DNA from: Acidimicrobiales bacterium
GTDB taxonomy: Bacteria > Actinomycetota > Acidimicrobiia > Acidimicrobiales > JAKAVM01
Length of the DNA: 16,211 nt
Direction: 5' to 3'
Assembly (NCBI GenBank): GCA_027451785.1
Contig: DAIDIS010000139.1
Span: forward strand, 1 to 16,211
The notes beneath the pieces were generated by a model, which worked only from the letters and a program-made list of their open reading frames with translations, was not told the origin of the DNA and searched no databases. The stretch's first letter is position 1. Every line of letters starts with the position of its first letter. Positions 1 through 5,940 of the stretch are shown here, piece after piece. The position numbers and the translations under genes were made by a program.

Positions 1-290
1 GCACCGGCGAAAAAGGCCGTTGCGGCTAAGAAGGCTCCGGCGAAGAAGGTTACGGCCGTGAAGAAAGTCGTGGCGGCGAAGAAGGCACCGGCGAAGAAGG
101 CCGTTACCGCTAAGAAAACTGTTGCCCGGAAGGTTGTAGCCAAGAAGGCAACAACGGCCAAGAAGACGGTTGCAGTTAAACGTGCACCGGCGAAAAAGGC
201 CGTTGCCGCTAAGAAGGCTCCGGCAAAGAAGGCCGTTGCCGCTAAGAAAACAATTGCCCGGAAAGTAGCGGCGAAGAAGGTTACGGCCCG
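1..290 (+). repeat. Degenerate in-frame repeats coding the AKK-type tail
   Basis: Near-identical blocks recur in frame. The block starting at base 1 (gcaccggcgaaaaaggccgt) returns at 184 with only two differences over about 49 bases, and related blocks begin at 31, 85 and 214. Synonymous positions are conserved between copies, so recent duplication or recombination inside the gene explains them better than protein selection alone. Copy number is likely to vary between strains. Confidence 0.75.
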
Positions 291-303
291 CCGGGGAAGA
301 TAG
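1..303 (+). CDS. Lys/Ala-rich C-terminal tail of a basic DNA-binding protein (HupB-like or histone H1-like), 5' truncated
   Basis: The frame is open from base 1 to the TAG at 301-303, so this is the 3' end of a gene that starts outside the window; GTG codons inside it are internal. The 100 visible residues are almost only Ala, Lys, Val, Pro, Thr and Arg, built from degenerate AAKKAPAKK-type repeats and ending in ARRGR. Such tails are known from mycobacterial HupB, where they follow an HU domain, and from bacterial H1-like proteins; they bind DNA nonspecifically and help compact the nucleoid. The folded N-terminal domain is not visible, so I cannot tell which family this is. The repeats are also present at DNA level. 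No function beyond DNA or RNA binding should be assumed. Confidence 0.8.
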   Translation, partial: APAKKAVAAKKAPAKKVTAVKKVVAAKKAPAKKAVTAKKTVARKVVAKKATTAKKTVAVKRAPAKKAVAAKKAPAKKAVAAKKTIARKVAAKKVTARRGR

Positions 304-315
304 CCAGGACATCCA

Positions 316-346
316 ATTGGGTGTGAGCGTCTAACGTAGACCCAAT
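316..346. terminator. Nested inverted repeat in the gap before fabZ; possible terminator of the basic-protein gene
   Basis: ATTGGGT (316-322) is answered by ACCCAAT (340-346). Inside lies a second perfect hairpin, GTCTA-ACG-TAGAC (329-341). The two stems share one or two bases, so they can stack into one two-tier structure with a one-sided bulge. It lies 13 bases after the upstream stop codon. Only a weak T-rich run (gttgcttgtccttg) follows, so it is an imperfect intrinsic terminator and could instead act as an operator or 5' leader element for fabZ. Confidence 0.4.
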
Positions 347-379
347 GTTGCTTGTCCTTGCAAGAAAGTCGGAGCTGAA

Positions 380-802
380 GTGAAGCCGGAGGAGCTGCTG
401 CCCCATAGGCCCCCCTTCCTACTCGTAGACGAAATCTTCGATGTTGTGCCAGGACAATCCTCCAAGGGTCGCTGGCACCTAACCGGTGACGAGTACTTCT
501 TTCCCGGGCACTTTCCGGGGCGTCCGACGCTCCCAGGCGTCTTGATGTTGGAGTCGATGGCCCAAGTCGCTGCGGCCGCTGTCGTCACGGACGACCGCTT
601 CAAAGGGAAGATCCCACTGTTTGGCGGGATCGACAAGGCGCGCTTTCGTCGGCAGGTGATTCCTGGAGACACGCTTGAGATGGAAACAGAGGTGCTCAAG
701 ATGGGTTCCATGGGAGGCAAGGGCAAGGGTTTGGCTAGGGTCAATGGCCAGCTGGCGTGCGATGCGTCTTTCATGTTTGTCATAGCCGAGGCGACTATTT
801 GA
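380..802 (+). CDS. fabZ: 3-hydroxyacyl-[acyl-carrier-protein] dehydratase FabZ
   Basis: A 140-residue single hot-dog-fold protein, the usual FabZ length. FabZ removes water from 3-hydroxyacyl-ACP to give trans-2-enoyl-ACP in type II fatty acid synthesis in the cytoplasm. The N-terminal LLPHRPPFLLVDEI and the active-site stretch GHFPGRPTLPGVLMLESMAQ are typical; His44 and Glu58 match the catalytic pair. The start is GTG at 380 with GGAG five bases upstream. The stop overlaps the TTG start of the exonuclease III gene, so the two are probably cotranslated. No other fatty acid synthesis gene is adjacent. Some actinomycetes use a related MaoC-like dehydratase instead, but the motif here is clearly FabZ. 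Confidence 0.93.
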   Translation: MKPEELLPHRPPFLLVDEIFDVVPGQSSKGRWHLTGDEYFFPGHFPGRPTLPGVLMLESMAQVAAAAVVTDDRFKGKIPLFGGIDKARFRRQVIPGDTLEMETEVLKMGSMGGKGKGLARVNGQLACDASFMFVIAEATI

Positions 803-1575
803 CAAGGGTCGCGACCTGGAACGTCAACTCCCTGAGAGCACGCATTGATCGAGTTGACGAGTGGCTAGGGTATGCCAAGCCCGACATACTTTGCATGCAG
901 GAAACCAAGATGCCCGACGGGATCTTTCCGTATGACCACTTTTCGGAGCTTGGATACGAAGCAATCCATTATGGCCACAACCAGTGGAACGGGGTCGCCA
1001 TCTTGAGCCGAGTGGGTCTTGAGCCAATCAAGCGGGGGTTTTTTGACGAGGATGGCGACGGGAGTAGCGAAGCCAGATCCGTTTGGGCTGAGTGTGGTGG
1101 CATCAAGGTGGGGAGCGTCTACGTCCCGAACGGCCGTGCGCTTGATGACCCGCACATGGATTACAAGCTGCAATGGCTGACCAGATTGAAGGAGCATCTT
1201 GGAAAGTTCGCCGACCCAACCGAAAATGTTGTGGTCTGCGGTGACTTCAACGTAGCTCCAGCTGACGAAGACGTCTGGGACATATCCAAAATGGATGGAA
1301 TGACTCACGTGTCGGAGCCCGAGAGATCCGCCTTTCGGAGTGTTTGCGATTGGGGACTGACCGATTCCTTCCGAGAACTCAACAAGTCTCCAGGCTTGTT
1401 CACTTGGTGGGACTTCAGAGGAGGCAGCTTTCATAAGCATGAGGGCATGCGAATAGATTTCGTATTGGCCTCCAACCCGATGAGCGAAAGGGCGTATTTT
1501 GCAACGGTGGACCGCAATGCCCGTAAGGGGACGAAACCTTCTGACCATGCCCCCTTATTTGTCGACTTTGGCTAG
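799..1575 (+). CDS. xthA: Exodeoxyribonuclease III / AP endonuclease
   Basis: A 258-residue member of the exonuclease III branch of the endonuclease/exonuclease/phosphatase fold. It cleaves DNA 5' to abasic sites and removes 3' blocking groups in base excision repair. The order of motifs is complete: VATWNVNSLRARI at the N-terminus, Glu35 in CMQETK (metal ligand), Asp149 and Asn151 in GDFNVAP, and Asp248-His250 in SDHAPLF near the end. I chose TTG at 799, which overlaps the fabZ stop as TTGA, because homologues start just before this VATWN strand. The longer frame from GTG at 757 would add 14 residues lying inside fabZ that resemble nothing in the family. Confidence 0.92.
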   Translation: MTRVATWNVNSLRARIDRVDEWLGYAKPDILCMQETKMPDGIFPYDHFSELGYEAIHYGHNQWNGVAILSRVGLEPIKRGFFDEDGDGSSEARSVWAECGGIKVGSVYVPNGRALDDPHMDYKLQWLTRLKEHLGKFADPTENVVVCGDFNVAPADEDVWDISKMDGMTHVSEPERSAFRSVCDWGLTDSFRELNKSPGLFTWWDFRGGSFHKHEGMRIDFVLASNPMSERAYFATVDRNARKGTKPSDHAPLFVDFG

Positions 1576-1629
1576 AGGGTATTCAAATCCGTTTGGGAAT
1601 GCCCGGATTGGGGCGGCATTTCCGATCTT

Positions 1630-2904
1630 GTGGAGCACGTAGAGAGTCAGCTCGGCAGCGAGATCAGTGCATGGAAGGGCCTGGCAGCAACCCTTTTATT
1701 GGCATCGCTTGTATTTGGCACCCCGGTTGCGCTCTGGGTAATCACCGGTCCCCCTGACATTGCAAAGGTGCTGAGCGGCGCGAGAACTGCGATGAACTAC
1801 TCGGGAGCCATCGAGCCTGGATTTCTGAGATCGGGATTCTGCTTGGCCGCTTGGGGGATGTGGTTGTTCATCGTATTGGTCTCCATAGTTTCGCTTTTTG
1901 CTGAGTGGAGTATTCAGGCGAGGCAACTCCGCAGACTGAAGCGGGTTAAAGCAAGCGACACTTTGGCCTCCGTTTCTGGACGATCGGCGGTCGAGGGCGC
2001 TTGTCCGGATTGGAGAATTCCGGACGAAGGAGGAGCATGGCTGCGCCGGCTCGGGTTCACGACCGTGAACAATCCTCTACGGCTGCTATCGAAGAATGTC
2101 GTTGCACTCGCCTTTGCGCTGCTTCCCTCAGCGGGTATTGCTGCACCGGTGTTCGCCGCTCCCTCCCTGCCGCACTCAAGCAGGCCAATCTCAAACCAAT
2201 ACGCATTTAGCCCACCCGCGACGATCCAGGCAACATCAAGCCAGGCGATTCCATCCAGCGATTCCTCAAGCCGTGCAGTTCAAAGCAACAACGACTCGTA
2301 TGAGGTCGTCGCTGGTGACAGTCTTTGGTCCATTGCGGCGAGCCGGCTCAATAACCCGTATGACTGGCCTCAGATTTTCCAGGCGAATCAGGGTGTGCCT
2401 CAGGCGAACGGTAGTGAGCTGGAGAACCCTGATCTCATTTACCCTGGTTGGGTTCTCTCAATCCCGGGCTCGCCATCTGCGTCCAGCACGATTACAAGTG
2501 CCGTTACGCAGATTCCGCAACAAACCGTGGTAGCAGCCAACGTTCCGGTAACTAGCGCTCCAGCTCCTCAGGCACAGACGCAGGCCCCGGTCGAGAAGAA
2601 CGCTCGCCAGACGCAGGCCCCGGTCGAGAAGCACGCTCGCCAGACCGGTGAGCGCGGAATCGGTTCATCCGGTGGAGATGCTCTTGAAGCTGGTCTTGCT
2701 GTCTCAGCGGTAGCCGCGTTGGCGGGTCTTGCCTTTAGGCGGCACAAGCGAAAGGGGACGGATTTGGTTTTGAGCCCGGAAGGGAGTGAGGAGCTAAGGA
2801 AAGTACTGGACCAAATAAGAGATCAGGGGGAACGAGCTGATTTGCCGCGAGTTGAAAGCGAGGAAGTAGATCGAGACAGCGGAATCGCGCCAGCCTCGGT
2901 ATAG
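1630..2904 (+). CDS. LysM-domain multi-span membrane protein of unknown function
   Basis: A 424-residue protein that I recognise only by domain. Hydrophobic segments lie at about 16-37, 68-90 and 156-178; the third ends in a signal-like AAPVFAAPS. A Ser/Gln-rich linker leads to a LysM domain at about 224-279 (YEVVAGDSLWSIA to GWVLSIPG), then a Pro/Gln/Ala linker with a 33-base tandem duplication. A final membrane span follows at about 354-370 with RRHKRK behind it and a charged tail. LysM modules bind N-acetylglucosamine-containing polymers, usually peptidoglycan, so the domain is probably outside the membrane, between two spans. The layout resembles the membrane-LysM half of actinobacterial BTAD-type regulators, but no BTAD or DNA-binding domain is present. 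The start is GTG at 1630 with no clear Shine-Dalgarno sequence. Confidence 0.8.
   Translation: MEHVESQLGSEISAWKGLAATLLLASLVFGTPVALWVITGPPDIAKVLSGARTAMNYSGAIEPGFLRSGFCLAAWGMWLFIVLVSIVSLFAEWSIQARQLRRLKRVKASDTLASVSGRSAVEGACPDWRIPDEGGAWLRRLGFTTVNNPLRLLSKNVVALAFALLPSAGIAAPVFAAPSLPHSSRPISNQYAFSPPATIQATSSQAIPSSDSSSRAVQSNNDSYEVVAGDSLWSIAASRLNNPYDWPQIFQANQGVPQANGSELENPDLIYPGWVLSIPGSPSASSTITSAVTQIPQQTVVAANVPVTSAPAPQAQTQAPVEKNARQTQAPVEKHARQTGERGIGSSGGDALEAGLAVSAVAALAGLAFRRHKRKGTDLVLSPEGSEELRKVLDQIRDQGERADLPRVESEEVDRDSGIAPASV
2578..2643 (+). repeat. 33-bp tandem duplication (two copies) in the LysM gene
   Basis: Unit 1 spans 2578-2610 and unit 2 spans 2611-2643. They are identical except for one base (aacgctcgccag versus cacgctcgccag). 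Each codes for TQAPVEK[N/H]ARQ in the Pro/Gln-rich linker after the LysM domain. Being a multiple of three, it keeps the frame. Confidence 0.9.
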
Positions 2905-2910
2905 AGGCGT

Positions 2911-2941
2911 TTGGCGTCCTCATAGTCAAAGGCCGTAGAAT
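2911..2941 (+). promoter_or_regulatory. Probable promoter of the ccm operon
   Basis: TAGAAT at 2936-2941 matches the -10 consensus at five of six positions. TTGGCG at 2911-2916 is a weaker -35 candidate with a long 19-base spacer. The -10 box lies exactly 12 to 7 bases before the GTG at 2948, the position expected when transcription starts on the first base of a leaderless message. No Shine-Dalgarno sequence lies between the box and ccmA. It sits in the 43-base gap after the LysM gene. Confidence 0.5.
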
Positions 2942-2947
2942 TTTTTG

Positions 2948-3688
2948 GTGCCAGTCGCCGAGAGGTCGCCTGCCGTAAAGCTGGGGAACGTAGTAGCACT
3001 GCTGGGGAATTTTCCCGCTCTCTCCGGATTGAGCCTTGAATTGCCGAGAGGCGAGATTCTGTCCGTGACCGGCCCAAATGGTGCGGGGAAGAGCACCCTG
3101 TTGAGGGTTATCGCCGGGTTGGTGCATATGAGCACCGGCGAGGGAATGGTGTTGGGTACGGATATTTCACCTGGAAGGGCATCCCCCAGGCAGCTTAGGA
3201 GCCTGAGAAGCCGAGTGGGTTACTTGGGTCATTCGACTGGATTGTTCGGTGACCTTGATGCTCGCGAGAACGTGGAACTCGTCTCCAAGGCGTCGGGCGC
3301 GGGATCCGGCGGGGTTGAAGCAGCCTTGTCCGCGGTCGGCCTTTCAGAGCGCGAGATCCGAGTCCGAGCTGGATCGATGTCTGCTGGTCAACGCAAGCGA
3401 ACAGCTATAGCGTCACTTCTGGCTCGTAGGACTTTGTTGTGGCTGTTGGACGAGCCTCATGCAGGTTTGGATCCTGGAGCACGCGATTTTCTGGATGCTG
3501 CGATCTCTGGGGCAGCCACCTCTGGAGTAACCGTGATAATTGCGTCCCACGATGTGGACCGGGTAAGCACCCTTGCCGATCAATACGCAGAAGTTGCCGG
3601 AGGTACTATCGTCCGGAGTGGATTTCTTCAGCGGCCTCATCCCGTTGCTCCGGCGGCAGAGGGTTTAGGAGCGGGCAGTGTTGCGTAG
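2948..3688 (+). CDS. ccmA: Heme exporter ATP-binding protein CcmA
   Basis: ABC ATPase subunit of the CcmAB(CD) complex, which uses ATP hydrolysis to free heme-loaded CcmE from CcmC during System I cytochrome c maturation at the cytoplasmic membrane. Counting from this GTG it has 246 residues. The Walker A GPNGAGKST is at about 42-50; the signature is the variant MSAGQRKR; Walker B is LLWLLDEP with the catalytic Glu; the switch His is in ASHD. It is longer than E. coli CcmA (about 205 residues), mainly through a C-terminal tail. An in-frame TTG at 2945 would add one residue; I prefer GTG at 2948 because of the upstream -10 box. The 3' end overlaps ccmB by 11 bases. Confidence 0.9.
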   Translation: MPVAERSPAVKLGNVVALLGNFPALSGLSLELPRGEILSVTGPNGAGKSTLLRVIAGLVHMSTGEGMVLGTDISPGRASPRQLRSLRSRVGYLGHSTGLFGDLDARENVELVSKASGAGSGGVEAALSAVGLSEREIRVRAGSMSAGQRKRTAIASLLARRTLLWLLDEPHAGLDPGARDFLDAAISGAATSGVTVIIASHDVDRVSTLADQYAEVAGGTIVRSGFLQRPHPVAPAAEGLGAGSVA

Positions 3689-4340
3689 CGCTATGTTGGT
3701 CGCCGCCAAGGACCTGAAGATCGAAATGCGCTCAAGGGTGCTTCTGGTTCAGGTTGTTCCGTTCGCGGGAGTGGTCTTTTTTCTTTTTGCGTTTGCGCTG
3801 AACCAACACCAGAGTCTGTTGAACGAAGCTTCCGGGGGTCTGTTCTGGCTGGCCGTACTCTTCGTTGCGGTGCTCTCCGTGCAGCGGTCTGTGTCGGTTG
3901 ATTCTGAGGACTTGGCGGGGGAGTCTTTGCTGATGACCGGCATAGACCCCGCTGGGGTTTTCTTGGGCAAAGTTGCCGCCCTGACGATCGAGCTTCTTGT
4001 ACTCGAGACGGTAATGCTCTTGGCCGAGTCGCTTTTCTACCAGGCTGCGATTCGCTCGGTTGCGTCGATTGCCTTGACGGCCTTGGTGGCGACCCTCGGA
4101 ATAGCATGCGCCGGGATCCTCTATGGGGCACTGTCGGCGGGTTCGAAGGTCCGAGAGACCCTTCTCCCGATGTTGATGCTTCCAGTAGTGTCCCCAGTTC
4201 TCTTGGGAGCGGCAAGTGTATGGCCAGGAGCCGGGCATCTTGCTGGAGGATCTCGGTGGATGCTCCTTCTATCGGGGTTTGCAGTGCTCTATCTTGCAGT
4301 TGGCTCGGCTGGTTATGGAGTCCTGGCGGAGGCCCGATGA
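3678..4340 (+). CDS. ccmB: Heme exporter membrane protein CcmB
   Basis: A 220-residue, very hydrophobic protein with about six membrane spans, the usual CcmB length. It is the membrane subunit that partners CcmA. It begins with a short amphipathic stretch (AKDLKIEMRSR) that is typical for the family, followed by alternating hydrophobic segments to the end. The start GTG at 3678 has AGGAG at 3667-3671 with six bases of spacing; an ATG five codons later (3693) is less well placed. It overlaps ccmA by 11 bases and ccmC by 4 bases (ATGA), so translation is probably coupled. Identity rests on hydropathy, length and fixed position between ccmA and ccmC. Confidence 0.88.
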   Translation: MLRSAMLVAAKDLKIEMRSRVLLVQVVPFAGVVFFLFAFALNQHQSLLNEASGGLFWLAVLFVAVLSVQRSVSVDSEDLAGESLLMTGIDPAGVFLGKVAALTIELLVLETVMLLAESLFYQAAIRSVASIALTALVATLGIACAGILYGALSAGSKVRETLLPMLMLPVVSPVLLGAASVWPGAGHLAGGSRWMLLLSGFAVLYLAVGSAGYGVLAEAR

Positions 4341-5197
4341 ACCGTATGCAAGGTCAGGATATTGACGGATCGCGACTGCAGGAAAAGGATCGGTTGCAAG
4401 GGCAGGAAAAGGATCGAGATAATCCGCTGACGAATGGTGGCCAGACGAGGTCGGCTACCGTGGTCCGCTTGCTCGGGAGCACTTCGGTTGTGCTTGTGGC
4501 GCTCGACGTGTGGCTTGGTCTCTTCGTAACGCCCCCCGACAGGTTCATGGGAAACCTAGTACGGCTTATGTACGTTCACCCTCCGGTTGCATGGGTGGCA
4601 TTCTTGGCCTTTGGCCTTACCGCCGTCACAAGCCTTGGCTATCTGTGGCCGCGAACCAGGGATCATCGTTTGGACATGGTTGCAGGTGCTTCGGCTGAGG
4701 TTGGTGTTGTGTTTACAGCGCTCACTTTGGTTTCGGGTTCTATATGGGGAAGGCCGACTTGGGGCACCTGGTGGACTTGGGATCCCTTGCTTACAACGAC
4801 AGCTTTGATGTTCGTGTTGTACATCGGTTATCTCGCTCTAAGAAGAAGCACGGGAACGCCTGAGTCAGTGGCAAAGCGCTCGGCTGTCGCTGCGCTGATC
4901 GCAAGTGTCGACCTTCCGGTCGTTCATTTCTCGGTTCTTTGGTGGAGAAGCCTCCATCAACCTCCCTCGGTCTTGAACCCAGATCTTTCCCCAACGATTC
5001 ATGGGTCGATGGCGTGGACTCTCCTTCTCGGATTCGTTGCCTTCACTTTGGTGTTCGTTTGGCTCACTTATTGGCGTTATCACCTGGCGATGATGCGGTC
5101 AGGCATCGACAAGCTGAAGCTGGAGGCCGCAATCTCCGAACGGCAGAGGGAAGCTCAAGGGACCCTTGAGGGAATCGGCGCCGGGGTGAGCAATTGA
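4337..5197 (+). CDS. ccmC: Heme handling protein CcmC
   Basis: A 286-residue integral membrane protein of the heme-handling family. CcmC holds heme at its outer face and loads it onto CcmE. The tryptophan-rich WWD motif WGTWWTWDPL starts at residue 142. His81 (YVHPPVAW) and His197 (VVHFSVLWW) match the two axial histidines of the family. Six spans are predicted from about residue 42. I chose ATG 4337, which overlaps the ccmB stop and has GGAGG at 4328-4332; the longer frame from 4106 lies inside ccmB and is spurious. About 40 charged N-terminal residues, including a duplicated QEKDR, are extra compared with E. coli CcmC. The stop overlaps the ccmD start. Confidence 0.93.
   Translation: MNRMQGQDIDGSRLQEKDRLQGQEKDRDNPLTNGGQTRSATVVRLLGSTSVVLVALDVWLGLFVTPPDRFMGNLVRLMYVHPPVAWVAFLAFGLTAVTSLGYLWPRTRDHRLDMVAGASAEVGVVFTALTLVSGSIWGRPTWGTWWTWDPLLTTTALMFVLYIGYLALRRSTGTPESVAKRSAVAALIASVDLPVVHFSVLWWRSLHQPPSVLNPDLSPTIHGSMAWTLLLGFVAFTLVFVWLTYWRYHLAMMRSGIDKLKLEAAISERQREAQGTLEGIGAGVSN
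4379..4416 (+). repeat. 14-bp direct repeat with 24-bp period in the ccmC 5' end
   Basis: caggaaaaggatcg occurs at 4379-4392 and again at 4403-4416. The period is 24 bases, so it stays in frame and codes for the doubled QEKDR in the charged N-terminal extension of CcmC. Confidence 0.85.
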
Positions 5198-5352
5198 GCT
5201 ACGTCTACGCGGGCTACGGGATCATCCTCGCCACATTAGGCATATATTCGGCCGCAATCTGGATATCTCATCGCAGGGCGATGGCTGAAAGGCGTGCGCT
5301 GGAAGCCTTGCATTCCAGGTCTGCTAACGAGAGTCGGGCCGCAAATGGATAG
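5194..5352 (+). CDS. ccmD: CcmD, small membrane protein of the heme exporter
   Basis: A 52-residue gene below the usual size cut-off. It starts at TTG 5194, overlapping the ccmC stop as TTGA, behind the purine-rich ggggtgag (5183-5190). The protein starts SYVYAGYGIILATLGIYSAA, a single membrane span after a tyrosine-rich outer end, followed by ISHRRAMAERRALEAL, a basic helix on the cytoplasmic side. That layout and the place between ccmC and ccmE are diagnostic of CcmD, which in E. coli tethers CcmE to CcmABC and is needed to release holo-CcmE. The stop TAG overlaps the ccmE start by 8 bases. Confidence 0.85.
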   Translation: MSYVYAGYGIILATLGIYSAAIWISHRRAMAERRALEALHSRSANESRAANG

Positions 5353-5938
5353 CTTGATCGAACCGACGACAACTAGCAATCAAGAGCTGAGCTCCCTCGT
5401 TGCCCTCAACCCATCCAAGGACGATAGGAAAAACGGGTCCGAAGGGGGTAACGATTCCGGTAGCAACAACAGTGGAGACGGCGAGACGGGTGTTGGTGTA
5501 CGACCGAGCGACGGAAGCCCGTCTCGGGGCAAGATGAAGGCAATTGCAGTCGGATTCGTGATTCTTTCCGCACTGGGGGTAATAGTCTTCAAGGGCCTCG
5601 GTTCGGCGTTGGTCTATTTCAAGACGGCTGATCAGGCCGTGGCGGACAGGGCTCAGCTTGGGGGGCAGACTTTCCGGATCTTTGGGACGGTGGTCCCGGG
5701 CACTCTGGTCGAGCACGGCGTGACCGAGTCGTTTGATATTAAGAACAACGGAGTCTCTGTTCCCGTCGTGAACAAAGGTATCCCCCCGCAGTTGTTCGGG
5801 CCGAATGTGCCGGTAGTACTGGATGGCCATTTCAGTGGTGATACCTACGTGAGTGACCAAATCTTGGTCAAGCACTCCAATGTGTATGTCGCTGCTCATC
5901 CAGAGCGCTTCAAGGGTATTCCCAAGAACACCCGTTAG
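5345..5938 (+). CDS. ccmE: Periplasmic heme chaperone CcmE
   Basis: A 197-residue single-span heme chaperone. CcmE takes heme from CcmC through a covalent bond to a histidine and hands it to the CcmF/H ligase. The conserved HxxxY motif is present as His177-Ser-Asn-Val-Tyr181, the bacterial form rather than the CxxxY form of archaea and some sulfate reducers. The span lies at about 66-85, followed by the OB-fold domain (TFRIFGTVVPGTL, VPVVNKGIPPQLF, VVLDGHF). The N-terminal 60 or so residues are Ser/Gly/Asn/Asp-rich and disordered, far longer than the few cytoplasmic residues of E. coli CcmE. I start at ATG 5345, inside the ccmD stop region; the longer frame from 5294 lies within ccmD. Confidence 0.93.
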   Translation: MDSLIEPTTTSNQELSSLVALNPSKDDRKNGSEGGNDSGSNNSGDGETGVGVRPSDGSPSRGKMKAIAVGFVILSALGVIVFKGLGSALVYFKTADQAVADRAQLGGQTFRIFGTVVPGTLVEHGVTESFDIKNNGVSVPVVNKGIPPQLFGPNVPVVLDGHFSGDTYVSDQILVKHSNVYVAAHPERFKGIPKNTR

Positions 5939-5940
5939 CC

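Noticed and set aside
1..290. CRISPR-like or tandem non-coding array
   Set aside because: The repeats are in frame, have no spacers and code for a Lys/Ala tail.
865..1548. 227-codon minus-strand frame opposite exonuclease III
   Set aside because: It is a shadow of a well-supported gene; its translation shows no domain.
1576..1629. Promoter for the LysM gene
   Set aside because: TATTCA and other AT-rich words are present, but no pair with sensible spacing and no ribosome site before GTG 1630 was seen.
3691..4238. Two long minus-strand frames opposite ccmB
   Set aside because: They lie entirely under or across ccmB, are rich in Arg, Pro and Gln as expected from antisense reading of a hydrophobic gene, and have no matching motif.
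4106..4336. N-terminal extension of the ccmC frame
   Set aside because: These codons lie inside ccmB in another frame. The ATG at 4337 has a ribosome site and the standard ATGA overlap.
5294..5344. N-terminal extension of the ccmE frame
   Set aside because: It lies within ccmD; ATG 5345 gives a sensible coupled start.
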